Source: Varanus komodoensis
Taxonomy: Eukaryota > Chordata > Lepidosauria > Squamata > Varanidae
Reading direction: 5' to 3'
Length of the DNA stretch: 64,000 bases
Assembly (NCBI RefSeq): GCF_004798865.1
Contig: NW_025336598.1
Span: 17,350,622-17,414,621, forward strand
Position numbers and translations under genes: made by a program
Notes under the pieces: generated by a model
Databases searched by the model: none
Seen by the model: the letters and a program-made list of their open reading frames with translations, nothing else
Told to the model about the DNA's origin: nothing
Shown: one piece after another, positions 11,036-22,228 of the stretch
Layout: each line of letters opens with the position of its first letter
Numbering within the stretch: position 1 is the stretch's first letter

Positions 11036-14000
11036 GCAAACAACTGTGCTAGGTCAATGTTGTTACCCCAGTGTTGTGTATGGAGTTGAGGTTAAGATAA
11101 TTTTACTTACTGCACAATCCTATATGTGCATGTGCAGAAGCATATCCCACTCTGAAGCAAGTGATTGCAGTCTCAGTTCAAAAAAGTTTGCTCTGATTCG
11201 CACTTCTTTTTGTAATCATAATGTTACGTTAGTTCTGTTAATCCCTATGTATGTATGTATGTACTGTATGTATGTATCATCTATACATGCATACATATCT
11301 CCTTGTACTTATTGAAGTCCCACTGAAAACAATGGAACAATATTTATTGGTGTGTAACCGAATTCCAATGGGTTTCAGAGGAATTTCATACATTCAAAGA
11401 AGACATAGAAACAATAAAAATCTACCCTGCTAGAAGTTTTTGCTACCTCTCACTAAATGATACATGCTTCTGGCCATGCATTTCTATCTACGTCTGGACC
11501 ACATTGAACAAACTGGATGAATTTTGTGATGTGCACTTCTCCCCATTTCAGAGATGACAGTTGTTATGGTTAGGGAGAAATCCAGTGCCAGCTGCCTGCA
11601 ATGCACATAAGAAATGGAGGCTTATATGCATCCAACGCATAGAGTGAAGCATGGTGGGAGCCACACCGCCACACCGTGTACCCCGCCATTTCATCAATAG
11701 TTATTTTGGCCATTTAGATGACATGTAGAGGAAGGGAAAGGAAGGAAGCTGGGATCCCATTTGAATACCATATAAGCCATTGAGCCTAGCCTTCTTCCCT
11801 CCCTGTCCCACAACACACCCCACTTCCTGCTCTTTGAGGGCAATTTGAAACCTTGGAGAAGCAACTAGCTTATTTCTTTCCCCACTGACTGAGAGGAATG
11901 AAACAGGTTTCATCCTATAGAATTAAGGTCACGTGACTTCATTTTCATTTGAATAATCCTGCCCTTCACACACAATGTTGGGAAGTCATAAGACTGTGCC
12001 CTAAATGACCTGCCTATGATTCAAGTTGGGTGGTACAAATCAGAAGCTATCTGACTCATGTCTATCTACCTGACTGCTTTCACATCATTGGAATAGTTTC
12101 CCATTCATATTTTATGTAAAGCACATCTGTTCTGCAAATTCCTAATCAAACATTCAAGTTTCTTTGCTTTATAGAGCTTACCAATTGTAGCTTCACAGAC
12201 GAGCATTCTTTACTCTGCAACAGGGAATGATGTTTCCCAAGTTGTGCTGCCAGGTCTGGGATTATAGCAGATTTAAGGAACCAAAAGAGAGTGAATGTCT
12301 TTAAATCTCATCAAGGTCAATCAAAAGTCAGATGGAGATGTGTTTTTTAAAATGAATACAGATTATTCCTTCATAGAAGGATAGCCACACGATCATTTTC
12401 AGACCATTTAGTAACTTTATATATTGCTACCTTGCCCACTCAGTGCTTCAGAAAACAGCCATTTTGGTCTGGAGAAAGGACACCCTTCTCAACAAATCCT
12501 GGATCCAAATCTTGATTCAAAAATCTTATCATCAGGCTTCCAATTCAAATATTATTGGAAAGTAACATATGATTATATTTTCTCTTCCAGAATTTGAATG
12601 ACATTACTGTTCTCTAGGGAGGGGATTGTGTCTGACAAATTTCTGGCCAATATGTGCAGGGGGTTTTGTCCCACATACTTTTACATTTTTTTAAATAAAA
12701 GAATGGATCATCATCATCCCCATAATCATTTTGCAGAATTAAATGACATGTTCAAGAACAGTTGCTCATTCTGAGAGTATCACACCTGGTAAATTTCAGA
12801 TGTACAGATGTGGGGAAAATTTTCATGAGCTGCCATTTGGGGGATGAGTTGAAAAAAGGATGTATTTATTCCCTTGTTTTATGGGTGATTGTTAGGAAAC
12901 TAGCATAGAACATAGAGGCTGTTCTAGTTAAGAAACCTGCAAAATTTCAATAGGATAGATACAGTGCTTTTTTGGGAGAAAAGGGTTCACTCATATTGGG
13001 TCTAAGGGTAGTGTACTGATTTAGTATGGTATGTTGTTCCTAGTGGTTCAGTCCTGTTTTCTGTTTTGTTTTGGATAATTCCATTTCTATTTTTATTGGT
13101 GCAAATTCTAGGAAACCCCAGTAAAAAGAAGAAAGGTGTATATGTTGTTGGGCAACTATTCTCTAGTTTATCCAGGCACAGAAAAGATATGTGGAAAATA
13201 TGTTTCATCATGATTACACAATTAAGAGTCCAAGCCACATTTTACAATATAATTAAAAGTGTATTCTAAGAAACATTCTGGTTCTAATGTTCAAATGGTG
13301 TGCTTTCTGATCCTTTAAGAAAGGATTAATACTATTGTTTAAAGTCTCATTGTTTTTCTGCATTCCTTTATCTCAAGGCGAAATACCATTTGGTGATTGT
13401 AAAGGCTATTTTGTTTTCTCTTACTGATCACTCCAATATAATCTTTTGGACAGTACATTATTGTTAATCTACTTGCACACTTGGGTCTCTTATCTGTGTG
13501 TAGATTACATGTATAGTTGGTGTACCAATCAGACAAACTTAATTTTAATGGCATTATGTTTTTTTGTATGGGCAAATCTGTCCCATACAAAACTGTGAGT
13601 TTCAGTATCTCCTTTTTAAAATCCTAATGGAGTAATTTCAAGGGTGTCCTAGGATTACTCTGACAGAGTCCAAAGTCCAAAACTCTACTTTTAAGTGCAT
13701 CTAGTGGGGTCACAGTGACAGGATCAGGGATAATTTAGGAAACTATGCATCTTCAGTGCTTCCAGTGTTTGCCCCCTTTGTCCCCATTTGCATCATCATT
13801 ACCCAAGTTTGGAGCTCTTACCTCTGCTCAAGAGAAGTAGAAGGGGTAGGAAGAATCCTTATTTGGATTTTCCCTCCAAGGACTGTACCATCTATGACAG
13901 GCAGCTCTGCAGAATCCTTCAGCAAGGGGATGCTTCTGAAATACAAGCTCCACATAAAATTTGGAATGCATTTTTCTGTGCTTTTTTCCTAATACATGCA

Positions 14001-14815
14001 GGTTGTATCCAATATTTGCCTAATGCATACAGTCTTTTGCAAACAACTCCATTTATAACATAGCGTAATGGCCTCCCAAACATTGTTGGGAGGTAGGGGC
14101 ATAGGATAGATCAGAGTTCCAGTTATTCCTAGTTTTGAACTGGGACTCAAAATTCAAAGAGCCATCCTCTTCACAGCTGTGTCCCTGCCAACTTCTACTG
14201 GATGCCCATAATCCTCTGAGCTTGCATCCAAACAGCATAGCACCTTTATGGAAATTAATTTCTATTTTTTAATTTTTCCAAATGGATTGTTTATACATGA
14301 ACATTTTCCTAATATACACTTTTTTTATGCAGTTTTGGATTGGAACATGCCATTCCAAATGAAGAAGGATGCACATTTTGAAGGATAACTGAGTTTTGGT
14401 TCATGCATTAGTTCTGAAGTGTGACATTAGGTAATGAGACAAACATAAAGTGGTTGCTGTGTTCATGTATTTATTATTTTTATTAGGGGAGAGGGAGTTA
14501 AGGGAAGATGTTTATAGACAGGATAAACAAGATGCTCTTATAATCAAGTATTTTATAATAGCTGGGAATTAATTTTGTCGAACAAAGCTAGACAGCAATT
14601 ACCCTTGCCTTAGGGAAGCATGATCCTGTGGTTCTAATCCACATGTCCTAGAACAATTTCAGCCATCATTTGGCAAAGCTGACAATGGAGAACTATTATC
14701 AATATAGTATTTAGCTTGGGTTATTATCCCTTGTAACATGAGACAGTTACCTAACCATGGAAATGAAGTGAGGAAGTATTAAGTCAATTAATATGCCATT
14801 CTAAATCTGAATTTG
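11036..14815. other. Unassigned spacer with small low-complexity tracts
   Basis: A TGTA-rich tract lies at about 11247-11280. A short relic of the 'aagtcccattga...aatgg' lizard repeat may lie at 11310-11365. The remainder to 14.8 kb shows no gene-like frame and no repeat I can name. Confidence 0.5.
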
Positions 14816-14819
14816 AACT

Positions 14820-14905
14820 GCTACTGTTTTAAAATTGTGGTAAACTGTCCAGAGCTTATGGGAATGGGGTGGTAAATTAGTAATACATAAATAATAAATA
14901 AATTA
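14820..14905 (+). repeat. LINE/SINE 3' tail of L2 type
   Basis: The plus strand reads 'gtggtaaactgtccagagc', a GC-poor middle, 'gggtggtaaat', and then an AATA-rich tail. This is the typical order of the L2-type 3' terminus (roughly gtaaaccgccc-agag...gggcggtatataaat-AATAAA repeats). No coding part is preserved upstream. Confidence 0.5.
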
Positions 14906-15780
14906 CTTGTTTGCTATTTTCCAAGTGAGCATAAAATAGTTTTGGTCCATGGGTTCATGTATAATAATCATGCCATCCACAATTATAAGCATCTCAGGTA
15001 ATGACCCATTGAAATTAATTTGCCTAGGACCTGAGGAGATAGCTAGAATCAGGATGAAAACATTTAACTTCAGCAAGAAACTGTGTCTACCTGTGACAAG
15101 GAAAAATGCCTGTGTAGATCTTCAGAATTTTAAAGTAACTAACTTCATTCCATTTCAGAAATATAAAGATAGTAGTACTAGATGGACTATTTTTTTCTTA
15201 CCACTTGATTGCTGAACACTTGATGACTCACCATTTAGACTTTAAATGGGATATAATGCTGACTTGATGGCACTCAAATTGGTTTGCTGTGTTAGGAAAG
15301 TTGGTGACTTTTGCACAATGGTTCATTTATCCATTCAAGTCCTGACCTGAAACTGCACTCATCAAATGATGGCCATGCATGTGTGTGTACGGACTCAAAG
15401 CCTGCACTGAGTCACATTTTATCACCTTAAATTTCTCCTGTGTTCTCAAGAGTAAAGAAATGCACTCATTTAGCAATGATGGCGAGCAATTAGAGCTGAG
15501 CGTCAGCTGCAGCATTTGATTCACTTGAATGGATCAGGACTTTCAGGATGCAAATGAATCAGATTTGTGTGACATTAGCCCTTAGATTTTGGAGGAAAAG
15601 AAAAGAAAAGAACCATCCTCTTGATGTTCCCTGTGAATTATTCTTTTAAAAATGACAGATAGAATAGAGGATTCCCTAAAGAAGCAAAACTATGAAGTAG
15701 TTAAGTCTGGTGGTATACCAGTCAGTCCCTTGACCCCATTTCTTCTTTCTCTCCATCAAAATTTAGAGAAATGAAAGCAA
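14906..15780. other. Unassigned spacer
   Basis: Nothing recognisable is seen apart from a short AAAAG run near 15595-15612. Open frames are short and without motifs. Confidence 0.5.
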
Positions 15781-15784
15781 ACTC

Positions 15785-15965
15785 TGGGTTCATACAAGAA
15801 GATACTCATGGTGGCTTAGCAGTTGGATTGGCTTAGCAGTGTCTCAACCCAGCAGCATGGTTTATTAACCCCTCTGGCTGGGTTCAGACAATAAAGTGAG
15901 CACTCCTAGCTTATAAGCTGCCATGGTTTATCCTGCTCTGTGAATCCAGTCACTGTCTGTTTTTT
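15785..15965 (-). repeat. Unnamed squamate repeat, 'tgtctgaaccc' family, copy A
   Basis: It contains 'agcagcatggtttattaac', 'tgggttcagacaataaag' and 'agctgccatggtttatcctg'. The same words appear in reverse-complement orientation at 59550-59730. The pattern of 'accatggttt' blocks alternating with 'gttcagacaa' blocks suggests a palindromic or internally repeated non-coding element, perhaps a non-autonomous DNA transposon. I do not know its name. Confidence 0.45.
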
Positions 15966-16512
15966 TCAAACTAAATTGTGAGCAAACTCTCATGGAGGGT
16001 CTAGCTTTCATTCTGGTCAGTTCAGAAGGAAGCCTGCTTTGCTTGGGGCAGGGAGAGAACACCTGCAATGGTCCAAAGGGGCCAAATGTGGGCTCTGAAC
16101 CAATCCAATCACTATCCTGCTAGTAAGCAAACCTGCATGCACACATATGCATCAAAAGTTATAATATCAATGTGTAGCTTCGTCCTCATAATATTGGTCA
16201 GGAACTAGCACATGAAACAAAGTTTCTGAACAGCTCTAGCTTTCTCTGTGCAAGTAAAGAACCCCAAATTATGCCCCCCTTGGCACATCTGCAAGAGAAG
16301 GTACTTAAAAGTAAAATCTCTCTTCAGCATATTGAAATTAAGCACAGTGATCTCATACAAAGCTCCATGCAGCTGCTGCCATAGAATAAAGACAGCCGAA
16401 TCCTTTCTAATGAAAAAATGAAGTCACACACAGCTCAACTTCTTTCTTATACAAAATGCAATTATGTAAACTACAAAGCTCCATTATAGACAATGTTTAT
16501 AATTAGCTACTG

Positions 16513-16551
<39 letters not shown>

Positions 16552-16815
16552 TGAGAGAGAGAAATGTTCTGGTGCCATGCCAACATATTTTCTACAGATG
16601 TTCCCCACAATGAACAATCAGACATCAGTTCCTGTTGTTTCTATTGCAATTATTGCAAATTGTGAAAACCCATAATAAAAATCAATGTAATGAACAAACA
16701 CTATTATATGTTGATAAACATCATACTTGTTCAATTGTATGACAAATCTACTGTGCATTGCATAGTATGAACACTTTCCTTTTCACGTATTTCTTACATT
16801 TGTGGATTTGGGCAT
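15966..16815. other. Unassigned spacer containing a TA microsatellite
   Basis: No gene is seen. The only structured part is the TA run at 16514-16548, followed by a short GAGA tract. Confidence 0.5.
16514..16548. repeat. (TA)n microsatellite
   Basis: A pure TA dinucleotide run of about 35 nt that can adopt a cruciform or slipped structure. It is followed by 'gagtgagagagag'. Confidence 0.95.
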
Positions 16816-16862
16816 TTTCAGAGCAGAAGAGCTATGCTGCTTCAGACTGGTTGTCTACTTAG

Positions 16863-16936
16863 TGCAGCATTCCAATTACACAGTAACCAGCTGTCTCATC
16901 CAGCATTCAGTTTACACAGTGGCAACCTGTTGCCCA
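16863..16936. repeat. Short tandem duplication in the CR1 3' end
   Basis: Two diverged units of about 37 nt follow one another: 'gcagcattccaattacacag' and 'ccagcattcagtttacacag', each followed by 'aacc-tg' sequence. The duplication lies within the antisense CR1 3' terminus and is not part of the element consensus as I recall it. Confidence 0.55.
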
Positions 16937-16957
16937 CAAGCCGGACAAGACCCATGG

Positions 16958-17638
16958 ACCTTAGACTACAATACACTAATAAGACATTCATGTTTGGCGT
17001 ATATTGGAGTATATTGGATGCTACCATTTCTCTCCGATAGGGCTTAATTAAATATTTGGAGGTGCAACACAGAGAATGTTTCTTCATCTATTGGACAATG
17101 TCTGGTGGCAGCTTTCTTTTGGGAGGAAATAACAATTTGGATAAATAAATTTTGTGATAGGAAGTTCTTTAATATTTAAAGATACACATATTCTTTTGAA
17201 TAACCTATGCATCTCTTGGAATTTAACACAAGGTCAATGAAACTGGATTTTCTGTGCTCATTTGAAAGCTAGAAGATTACAATACTGGAGGTATGAATGT
17301 TCCTCCTGCAATAACACATTGGGTGGACAATTCAATAAAACTTTTGAATTTTGAACAGGTGGTATAGTCTTTAGGTATAATCTACAAGTGGATGAATATA
17401 GGGATATTTGGGGTGCCTTTGTCAAAGTATATCCATAAATATTTTTAATAATGGTGGTACTTTCTATTGTGTATTGCTATATAAGGACATGTAATATATT
17501 TGTAACTTGTGCTGTGAATCTTTATAATTTATTTAAAACTTGTTATATCTTAGCTTTATTCTTTTTCTTCTCTTCTCCAAAGGTGAAGTTTGGTTGTTTT
17601 TGTGTTGAACAGTAAAAATAAATATTAAACAAATCAAA
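16958..17638 (+). mobile_element. L1 LINE 3' end inserted in CR1
   Basis: This 0.7 kb segment includes the C-terminal ORF2 region and an AT-rich 3' UTR ending in 'aaataaatattaaac'. It is homologous to the L1 copy at 40.7-42.3 kb: both contain 'ggataaa...attttgtg', 'ttctttaatatttaa' and 'caaggtcaa' in the same order. The reading frame is broken several times. The flanks carry an imperfect 10-13 bp direct repeat, 16945-16957 ('acaagacccatgg') and 17636-17648 ('aaaacaaccatgg'), consistent with a target-site duplication in the older CR1. Confidence 0.7.
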
Positions 17639-18225
17639 ACAACCATGGGATGAATGCCTCAGCACTCTCTAGCTCATGTTCTCAAATAATTAGTATTCAG
17701 CAGCATACTGCCTCTAATCCTAGAGATAATATATCATGACTAGTAGCCATTAATACCTGATACTCCATAAATTTCTCTAATCCCCTGTCTGTTTGTGGTT
17801 ATCACTAACCTGTGGTAGTGAATTCCATAATTTTACTATGCATACTGTGTAGAAGTACTTCCTTTTATCTGTCCTGAATCTTCTATCATTCACCTTCATC
17901 CTGTGCCTCTAGGTTTTAGTATTGTGAGGGAGGAAGAAAACTCCCTATCCATTTTCTGAATACCTTGCATTATTGCATATTTTCCTCTTCCTCATGCCTT
18001 TTACCAGATAAAGATCCCAAATATCATGACATTTCCTTTTAGGGGAGTTCTTCCATTGAATGATCATATGTGTTTCTCCTTTTGGGACATTTTCCCATTC
18101 TACATATTTGGAGCTCTTCGTTGTCCCTCTATCTTTTAAGCACCCTAAATCACAGGGTGCCAGTAATAAACTTCATCCATACCATCAACCAGGTTTGGGA
18201 GTCCTACAGTGGAGATTATGCCAAA

Positions 18226-18269
<44 letters not shown>

Positions 18270-18369
18270 NNNNNNNNNNNNNNNNNNNNNNNNNNNNNNN
18301 NNNNNNNNNNNNNNNNNNNNNNNNNNNNNNNNNNNNNNNNNNNNNNNNNNNNNNNNNNNNNNNNNNNNN

Positions 18370-18412
<43 letters not shown>
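18226..18412. repeat. (ATT)n microsatellite containing the assembly gap
   Basis: Perfect ATT repeats lie on both sides of a run of N. The repeat coincides with the 3' tail of LINE copy 3, read on the minus strand as (AAT)n directly after the conserved 3' UTR. It therefore probably began as the retroposon tail and expanded. Confidence 0.9.
18270..18369. other. Assembly gap (100 N)
   Basis: Exactly 100 unknown bases, which usually marks a gap of unknown size. Translations that appear to run through it (poly-Ile, poly-Leu, poly-Tyr) are artefacts of the trinucleotide repeat. Confidence 0.98.
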
Positions 18413-18414
<2 letters not shown>

Positions 18415-19066
18415 ACATTTCTATGCCGCCCCTTGCCAAAACCTCGGGGCGGCTTACAACATGATAAAATACATTGAAATACAATAGTACATAATAAATT
18501 ACCATTAAATATAACAATACAAAAAATACATTGATTTACAAATACAAAATTAAAATTATCAGTATAAAATAAAAATATAGGAGGAGAAAGAGAAGGAAGA
18601 AGAAGTTGCCCAGGCCAGATCATATGTTTTAACAATTGAAATGATGTTTAAATAAAAAGGTCTTTACCTGGCGCCGAAAAACCAGTAACGACGGTGCCAG
18701 GCGGACCTCTTTGGGGAGTGAATTCCATAGGTTGGGCGCCACCGCAGAGAAAGCCCTCTTCCGGGTACTTACTCTCCTAATTTCTTTCATGGAGGGTTCC
18801 CGGAGAAGGGACTCTCCCGCAGATCTCAAAGGGCGGTCGGGCATATACGGACGTAAGCGCTCGTTCAGGTAGCCAGGACCCAAGCCGTTTAGGGCTTTGT
18901 AGGTCATAATCAACACCTTGAATTGGGCCCGGGCTTCAATGGGAAGCCAGTGAAGCTGATGGAGGACTGGAGTCATGTGAGCATAATGCCCCGTCCCCGT
19001 CAGCAACCTGGCAGCTCTATTTTGCACCAATTGAAGTGTTCGGACTGTCTTCAGGGGAAGCCCCAC
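18413..19066 (-). mobile_element. L2-like GC-rich LINE, copy 3 (5' truncated)
   Basis: This is the 3' end of the same LINE family as copies 1, 2 and 4. The minus strand reads from 19066 through the C-terminal part of the reverse transcriptase into a 3' UTR that ends in 'cccgaggttttggcaagggg' and an (AAT)n tail. Homology to copy 1 stops abruptly at 'acgtggggct', so the copy is about 650 bp plus tail. Its tail differs from the (AATA)n tails of the other copies. No clear target-site duplication was found. Confidence 0.85.
18629..19066 (-). pseudogene. LINE copy 3, C-terminal reverse transcriptase frame
   Basis: A 145-codon open frame covers the C-terminal domain downstream of the reverse transcriptase palm. 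It includes L-Q-L-V-Q-N-R-A-A-R-L-L-T-G-T, L-H-W-L-P-I-E-A-R, F-K-V-L-I-M-T-Y-K-A-L-N-G, R-P-L-R-S-A-G, R-R-V-S-T-R, L-W-N-S-L-P and F-K-H-H-F-N-C before the stop. These motifs are shared, in order, with copies 1, 2 and 4 and are typical of L2/CR1-group LINEs. The fingers and palm (with the YADD box) are absent because of 5' truncation. The open frame suggests recent insertion; it is not expected to be functional. Confidence 0.8.
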
Positions 19067-20305
19067 GTTTTCATTATTTGGTGTTTATATCATTATTAAA
19101 GCATACTTTGGACTTCCATCTAAAAATACCTGGAGTAAGCCTAATTGAAGTCCTACTTGTGAGTGGAAGAACTCCATGCTGTAAAGATCTCAATGTCTAT
19201 TTCAATGCAGTGAACCATTGAGAAGAAAGACTGGGAGAAGAGTGTGTGCTAAACATTTAATCTGACTTACCTTAAACAAACTAAGTTGATTCAGTTAACT
19301 AAATTAACCAGGAATATTCTTTGTCTTAAGCAAAAATGGTTCTGAAACTACCTCTGAATAAAATGCTCTCTGCCTTTCACATGTTCCAGTTGGATGAACC
19401 GGACAGTCAAAGAGCAGATGAAGACCATATTTTTCTGCTTGCCTTCCACTTCATAAAGAATATTTGCAATTCACCAGGTGTATTTCAGAGGCTGATTGAT
19501 CTATATTGTAAATTACAGTTACAAAACAGGTAAAAGGTTGTATCCAAGTTTAGTCCAATTTAATTCCCATTTATTTTAATAGGTCTTCTCTAACATTGGA
19601 TGTATCTCTAAGTACATTCCTACTGGGCAAAGTCCTCATGGAAAAAAGCTCATATTTTATGTCTAAACACAACACTTCCTCAGGAAGAATTGGGTGGAAA
19701 GTAGAGCTATGTGAAAGGTCACCAGGACATTTCACAAATGCAACTGAGTTGCCTTTAACTTCCCTCAGGATTTCTATACCTATTTCAGAGGAGCTGAAGA
19801 CAATATGCAGTGCCGACAGCAAAACTCTTCTGAATTTTGATATGGATGCATGAAGAAATTTCATACACTATCCCACAGCTCCTACAGGCCACCTCTTGGC
19901 CATCCCACTCCCTTAATACTAAAGTGCCTGGGCCCTGGGCAATGCCTGGTAAGCAGCAGCCTGAAGGAGACCCAATGAATTTATCTCCACTGAGGGTGCA
20001 TTTCTGCATTCTCCTGTATATGCATTTGGACCTCCTTCAGCCTGATATCAAACATTCATTGGCATCTAAAGGCAGGGCTGACTGTGTGCTTTCTCGGAAG
20101 CCTCTCACATAATGCAGTGAGGCTTAAGGCATGTTACCTGCCCTGGAAGGATAGATCCACCTTCCATTGTTGTATTTAGTTTGGTGATATACATATCACG
20201 CTTAAATCATTTGTGTGTGGGTGTGTCAGACCAAAGGTCAACAGCTTAATTGGATTATAGAAGGGTCTGCTCAGAGTTGTAGGCAGCTCAAGTCAAACAT
20301 TGATC
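19067..20305. other. Unassigned spacer
   Basis: This is the DNA between LINE copies 3 and 1. A possible short relic of the 'aagtccattgaattcaatgg' lizard repeat lies near 19535-19600. No gene was recognised. Frames up to 97 codons show no domain signature. Confidence 0.45.
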
Positions 20306-20498
20306 TATATTATTTTTATTTATTTATTTATTAAAACATTTCTATGCTGCCCCATTCGCCGAAGCCTCGGGGCGGCTCACAACATAAAATTAAAATACAA
20401 GAAATAACAATATAAAATAAGTCGCCCTGGCCAAATAAAATAAGCAAATAATATTAACAATTAAAATGACGCTTAAATAAAAAGGTCTTCGCCTGGTG

Positions 20499-21215
20499 CT
20501 AAAAAACAAATACCAATGGTGCCAGGCGGACCTCTCTGGGGAGCGCATTCCATAGATTGGGCGCCACTGCAGAGTAAGCCCTCCTCCGAGTATATACCCT
20601 CCTAATTTCTTTCCCGGAGGGTTCCCGGAGAAGGGCCTCTCCCGCAGATCTCAAGGGGCAGGTGGGTATATATGAATGTAAGTGCTCCTTCAGGTAACCA
20701 GGACCCAAGCTGTTTACGGCTTTATAGGTCATCACCAACACCTTGAATTGGGCCTGGACTTCAATGGGAAGCCAGTGAAGCTGACGGAGGACTGGAGTCA
20801 TGTGAACATAACGCCCAGTCCCCGTCAGCAGCCTGGCAGCACTATTTTGAACCAGTTGAAGTATCCGGAAAGTCTTCAAGGGTAGCCCCACGTAGAGTGT
20901 GTTACAGAAGTCAAGGCGGGAAGTCACCAGCGCGTGTGTCACTGTCACCAGGCAGTCGTACTCCAGGTAGGGGCGCAGCTGATGAATCAGCCAAAGCTGA
21001 AGGAAAGCGCGCCTCGCCACCGCTGTCACCTGAGCTTCCAGTGAAAGCTCTGGGTCGAGGAGCACTCCCAGGCTGTGGACCTTGTCCCTAAGAGGGAGTG
21101 CAACCCCATTCAGGACTAGGTTCAATTCACCCTCTCCGAAGCCCGATCCACCAACCAACAGGACCTCCGTCTTGTCTGGATTGAGCTTCAGTTTATTGGC
21201 CCTCATCCAGCCCAT
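20499..21215 (-). pseudogene. LINE copy 1, ORF piece: thumb and C-terminal domain
   Basis: 238 codons starting just after the palm at M-G-W-M-R-A-N-K-L-K-L-N-P-D-K-T-E-V-L-L-V-G and continuing through L-S-L-E-A-Q-V-T-A-V, R-L-D-F-C-N, Q-N-S-A-A-R-L-L-T-G, L-H-W-L-P-I-E and L-W-N-A-L-P-R-E-V. The frame ends earlier than in copy 2: it reads V-F-V-F and then a stop where the others read F-V-F-R-R-Q-V-K-T-F-L-F-K. It is separated from the palm piece by a one-base loss relative to copy 2 (tgctcac here, tgcctcac at about 35446). Confidence 0.82.
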
Positions 21216-21235
21216 TACCTTGGCCAGGCACCGGT

Positions 21236-21706
21236 TCAGTACAGCCAGTGCTCACCTGGATTAGTGGAAAATGAGAGGTAGAGCTGGGTATCATCAGCGT
21301 ACTGATGATTCCGCAGCCCACAACTCCTGATGACCTCTCTCAGTGGTTTCATGTAGATGTTTAACAGCAAAGGGGACAAAATGGACCCCTGTGGTACTCC
21401 ATGGCATAGCTGCCATGGTGCAGAGCCATAGTCCCCCAGCACCACCTTCTGGAACCGGCCATTGAGATAGGAGCGGAACCACTGCAAAGCAGTGCCTCCG
21501 ACCCCCAGTCCCGCTAGCCTATCCAGAAGGATACCATGGTCGATGGAATTGAAAGCCGCTGAGAGGTCCAGGAGAACCAACAGGGATGCACTCCCCCTGT
21601 CCTTCTCCCTGCACAGGTCATTGTACAGGGCAACCAAGGCAGATTCAGTACCGTACCCGGGTCTGAAGCCGGACTGAAATGGGTCCAGATAATCAGTTTC
21701 ATTCAA
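21236..21706 (-). pseudogene. LINE copy 1, ORF piece: reverse transcriptase fingers and palm
   Basis: 156 codons with the core reverse transcriptase motifs in order: F-Q-S-G-F-R-P-G-Y-G-T-E-S-A-L, motif A as L-L-D-L-S-A-A-F-N-S-I-D-H, W-F-R-S-Y-L-N-G-R-F-Q, motif B as H-G-V-P-Q-G-S-I-L-S-P-L-L, and motif C as Y-A-D-D-T-Q-L-Y-L-S. The first catalytic aspartate and the YADD pair are kept. The usual F-D-T of motif A reads F-N-S. The piece is in the same frame as the next one upstream, separated only by the TAA at 21713-21715, where copy 2 has a CAA glutamine. Confidence 0.87.
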
Positions 21707-21712
21707 GAGAGC

Positions 21713-22228
21713 TTAGAGTTGTCCTGCCACCACCCGCTCTAACACCTTGCCCAGAAACGGGATGTTGGCCACTAGTCTATAATTAGTGGCCATCTCTGGA
21801 TCCAGTGACGCTTTCTTCAGGACCGGTCGGACTACTGCATACTTTAAAGGGACAGGCACCCGACCCTCCCTCAGAGAAGCGTTAACCACTTCCAAGATCC
21901 AGATCCCAATCCCGTGCTTGGAATTATTTATTAACCAAGACGGGCAAGGGTCCAATAGGCAAGTGGTGGGACATACTCGTCCAAGCACCTTGTCCACATC
22001 ATCGGGCCGCAATAACTGAAATTCATCCAATAATTCTGGATCAGACGGCAGCATTGGTGTCTCCCCAGAAACCTCTGATTCACTAGTGGTGTCTAGCTCG
22101 CGACGAATCTGAGCGATTTTCTCCCTGAAATGCATGGCAAAGTCGTCACAGCGGGCCTTTGAGGGAGGAACCAGATCTTTCTTAGGACCTGGACGAACCA
22201 GGCCTTGCACCACTCGAAAAAGCTCCAC
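21713..22228 (-). pseudogene. LINE copy 1, ORF piece: linker and start of RT
   Basis: 171 codons covering the region between endonuclease and reverse transcriptase. They include F-R-E-K-I-A-Q-I-R, P-T-T-C-L-L-D-P-C-P-S-W-L-I, P-V-P-L-K-Y-A-V-V-R-P-V-L-K-K, T-N-Y-R-L-V-A-N-I-P-F-L-G-K-V-L-E-R-V and the stop. The L-D-P-x-P-S-x-L and N-Y-R-x-(V/I)-x-N-(I/L)-P-F-L motifs are typical of L2-group LINEs. Confidence 0.82.

Larger units (their letters stand above)
16820..18100 (-). mobile_element. CR1 LINE 3' part, antisense, split by an L1 insertion
   Basis: The left part (16820-16957) is the antisense CR1 3' terminus ('gctgcttcagactggttgtc', 'cacagtaaccagctg'). The right part (about 17640-18100) continues in the same orientation with 'atgactagtagccat', 'agaagtacttccttttatctgtcc' and 'aggggagttcttccattgaatgatc', which correspond to the end of CR1 ORF2. 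Between them lies L1-type sequence on the opposite strand. The family is the same as the 8.5-11 kb copy. Coding capacity is gone, with many stops in every frame. Confidence 0.8.

Noticed and set aside
11247-11305. TGTA-rich tract as a regulatory (Pumilio-like) cluster
   Set aside because: A simple tetranucleotide microsatellite explains it; there is no transcript here to regulate.
18060-18635. Frames of 68-139 codons running through poly-Ile, poly-Leu or poly-Tyr across the N run
   Set aside because: They are translations of an ATT microsatellite and of 100 unknown bases, not proteins.
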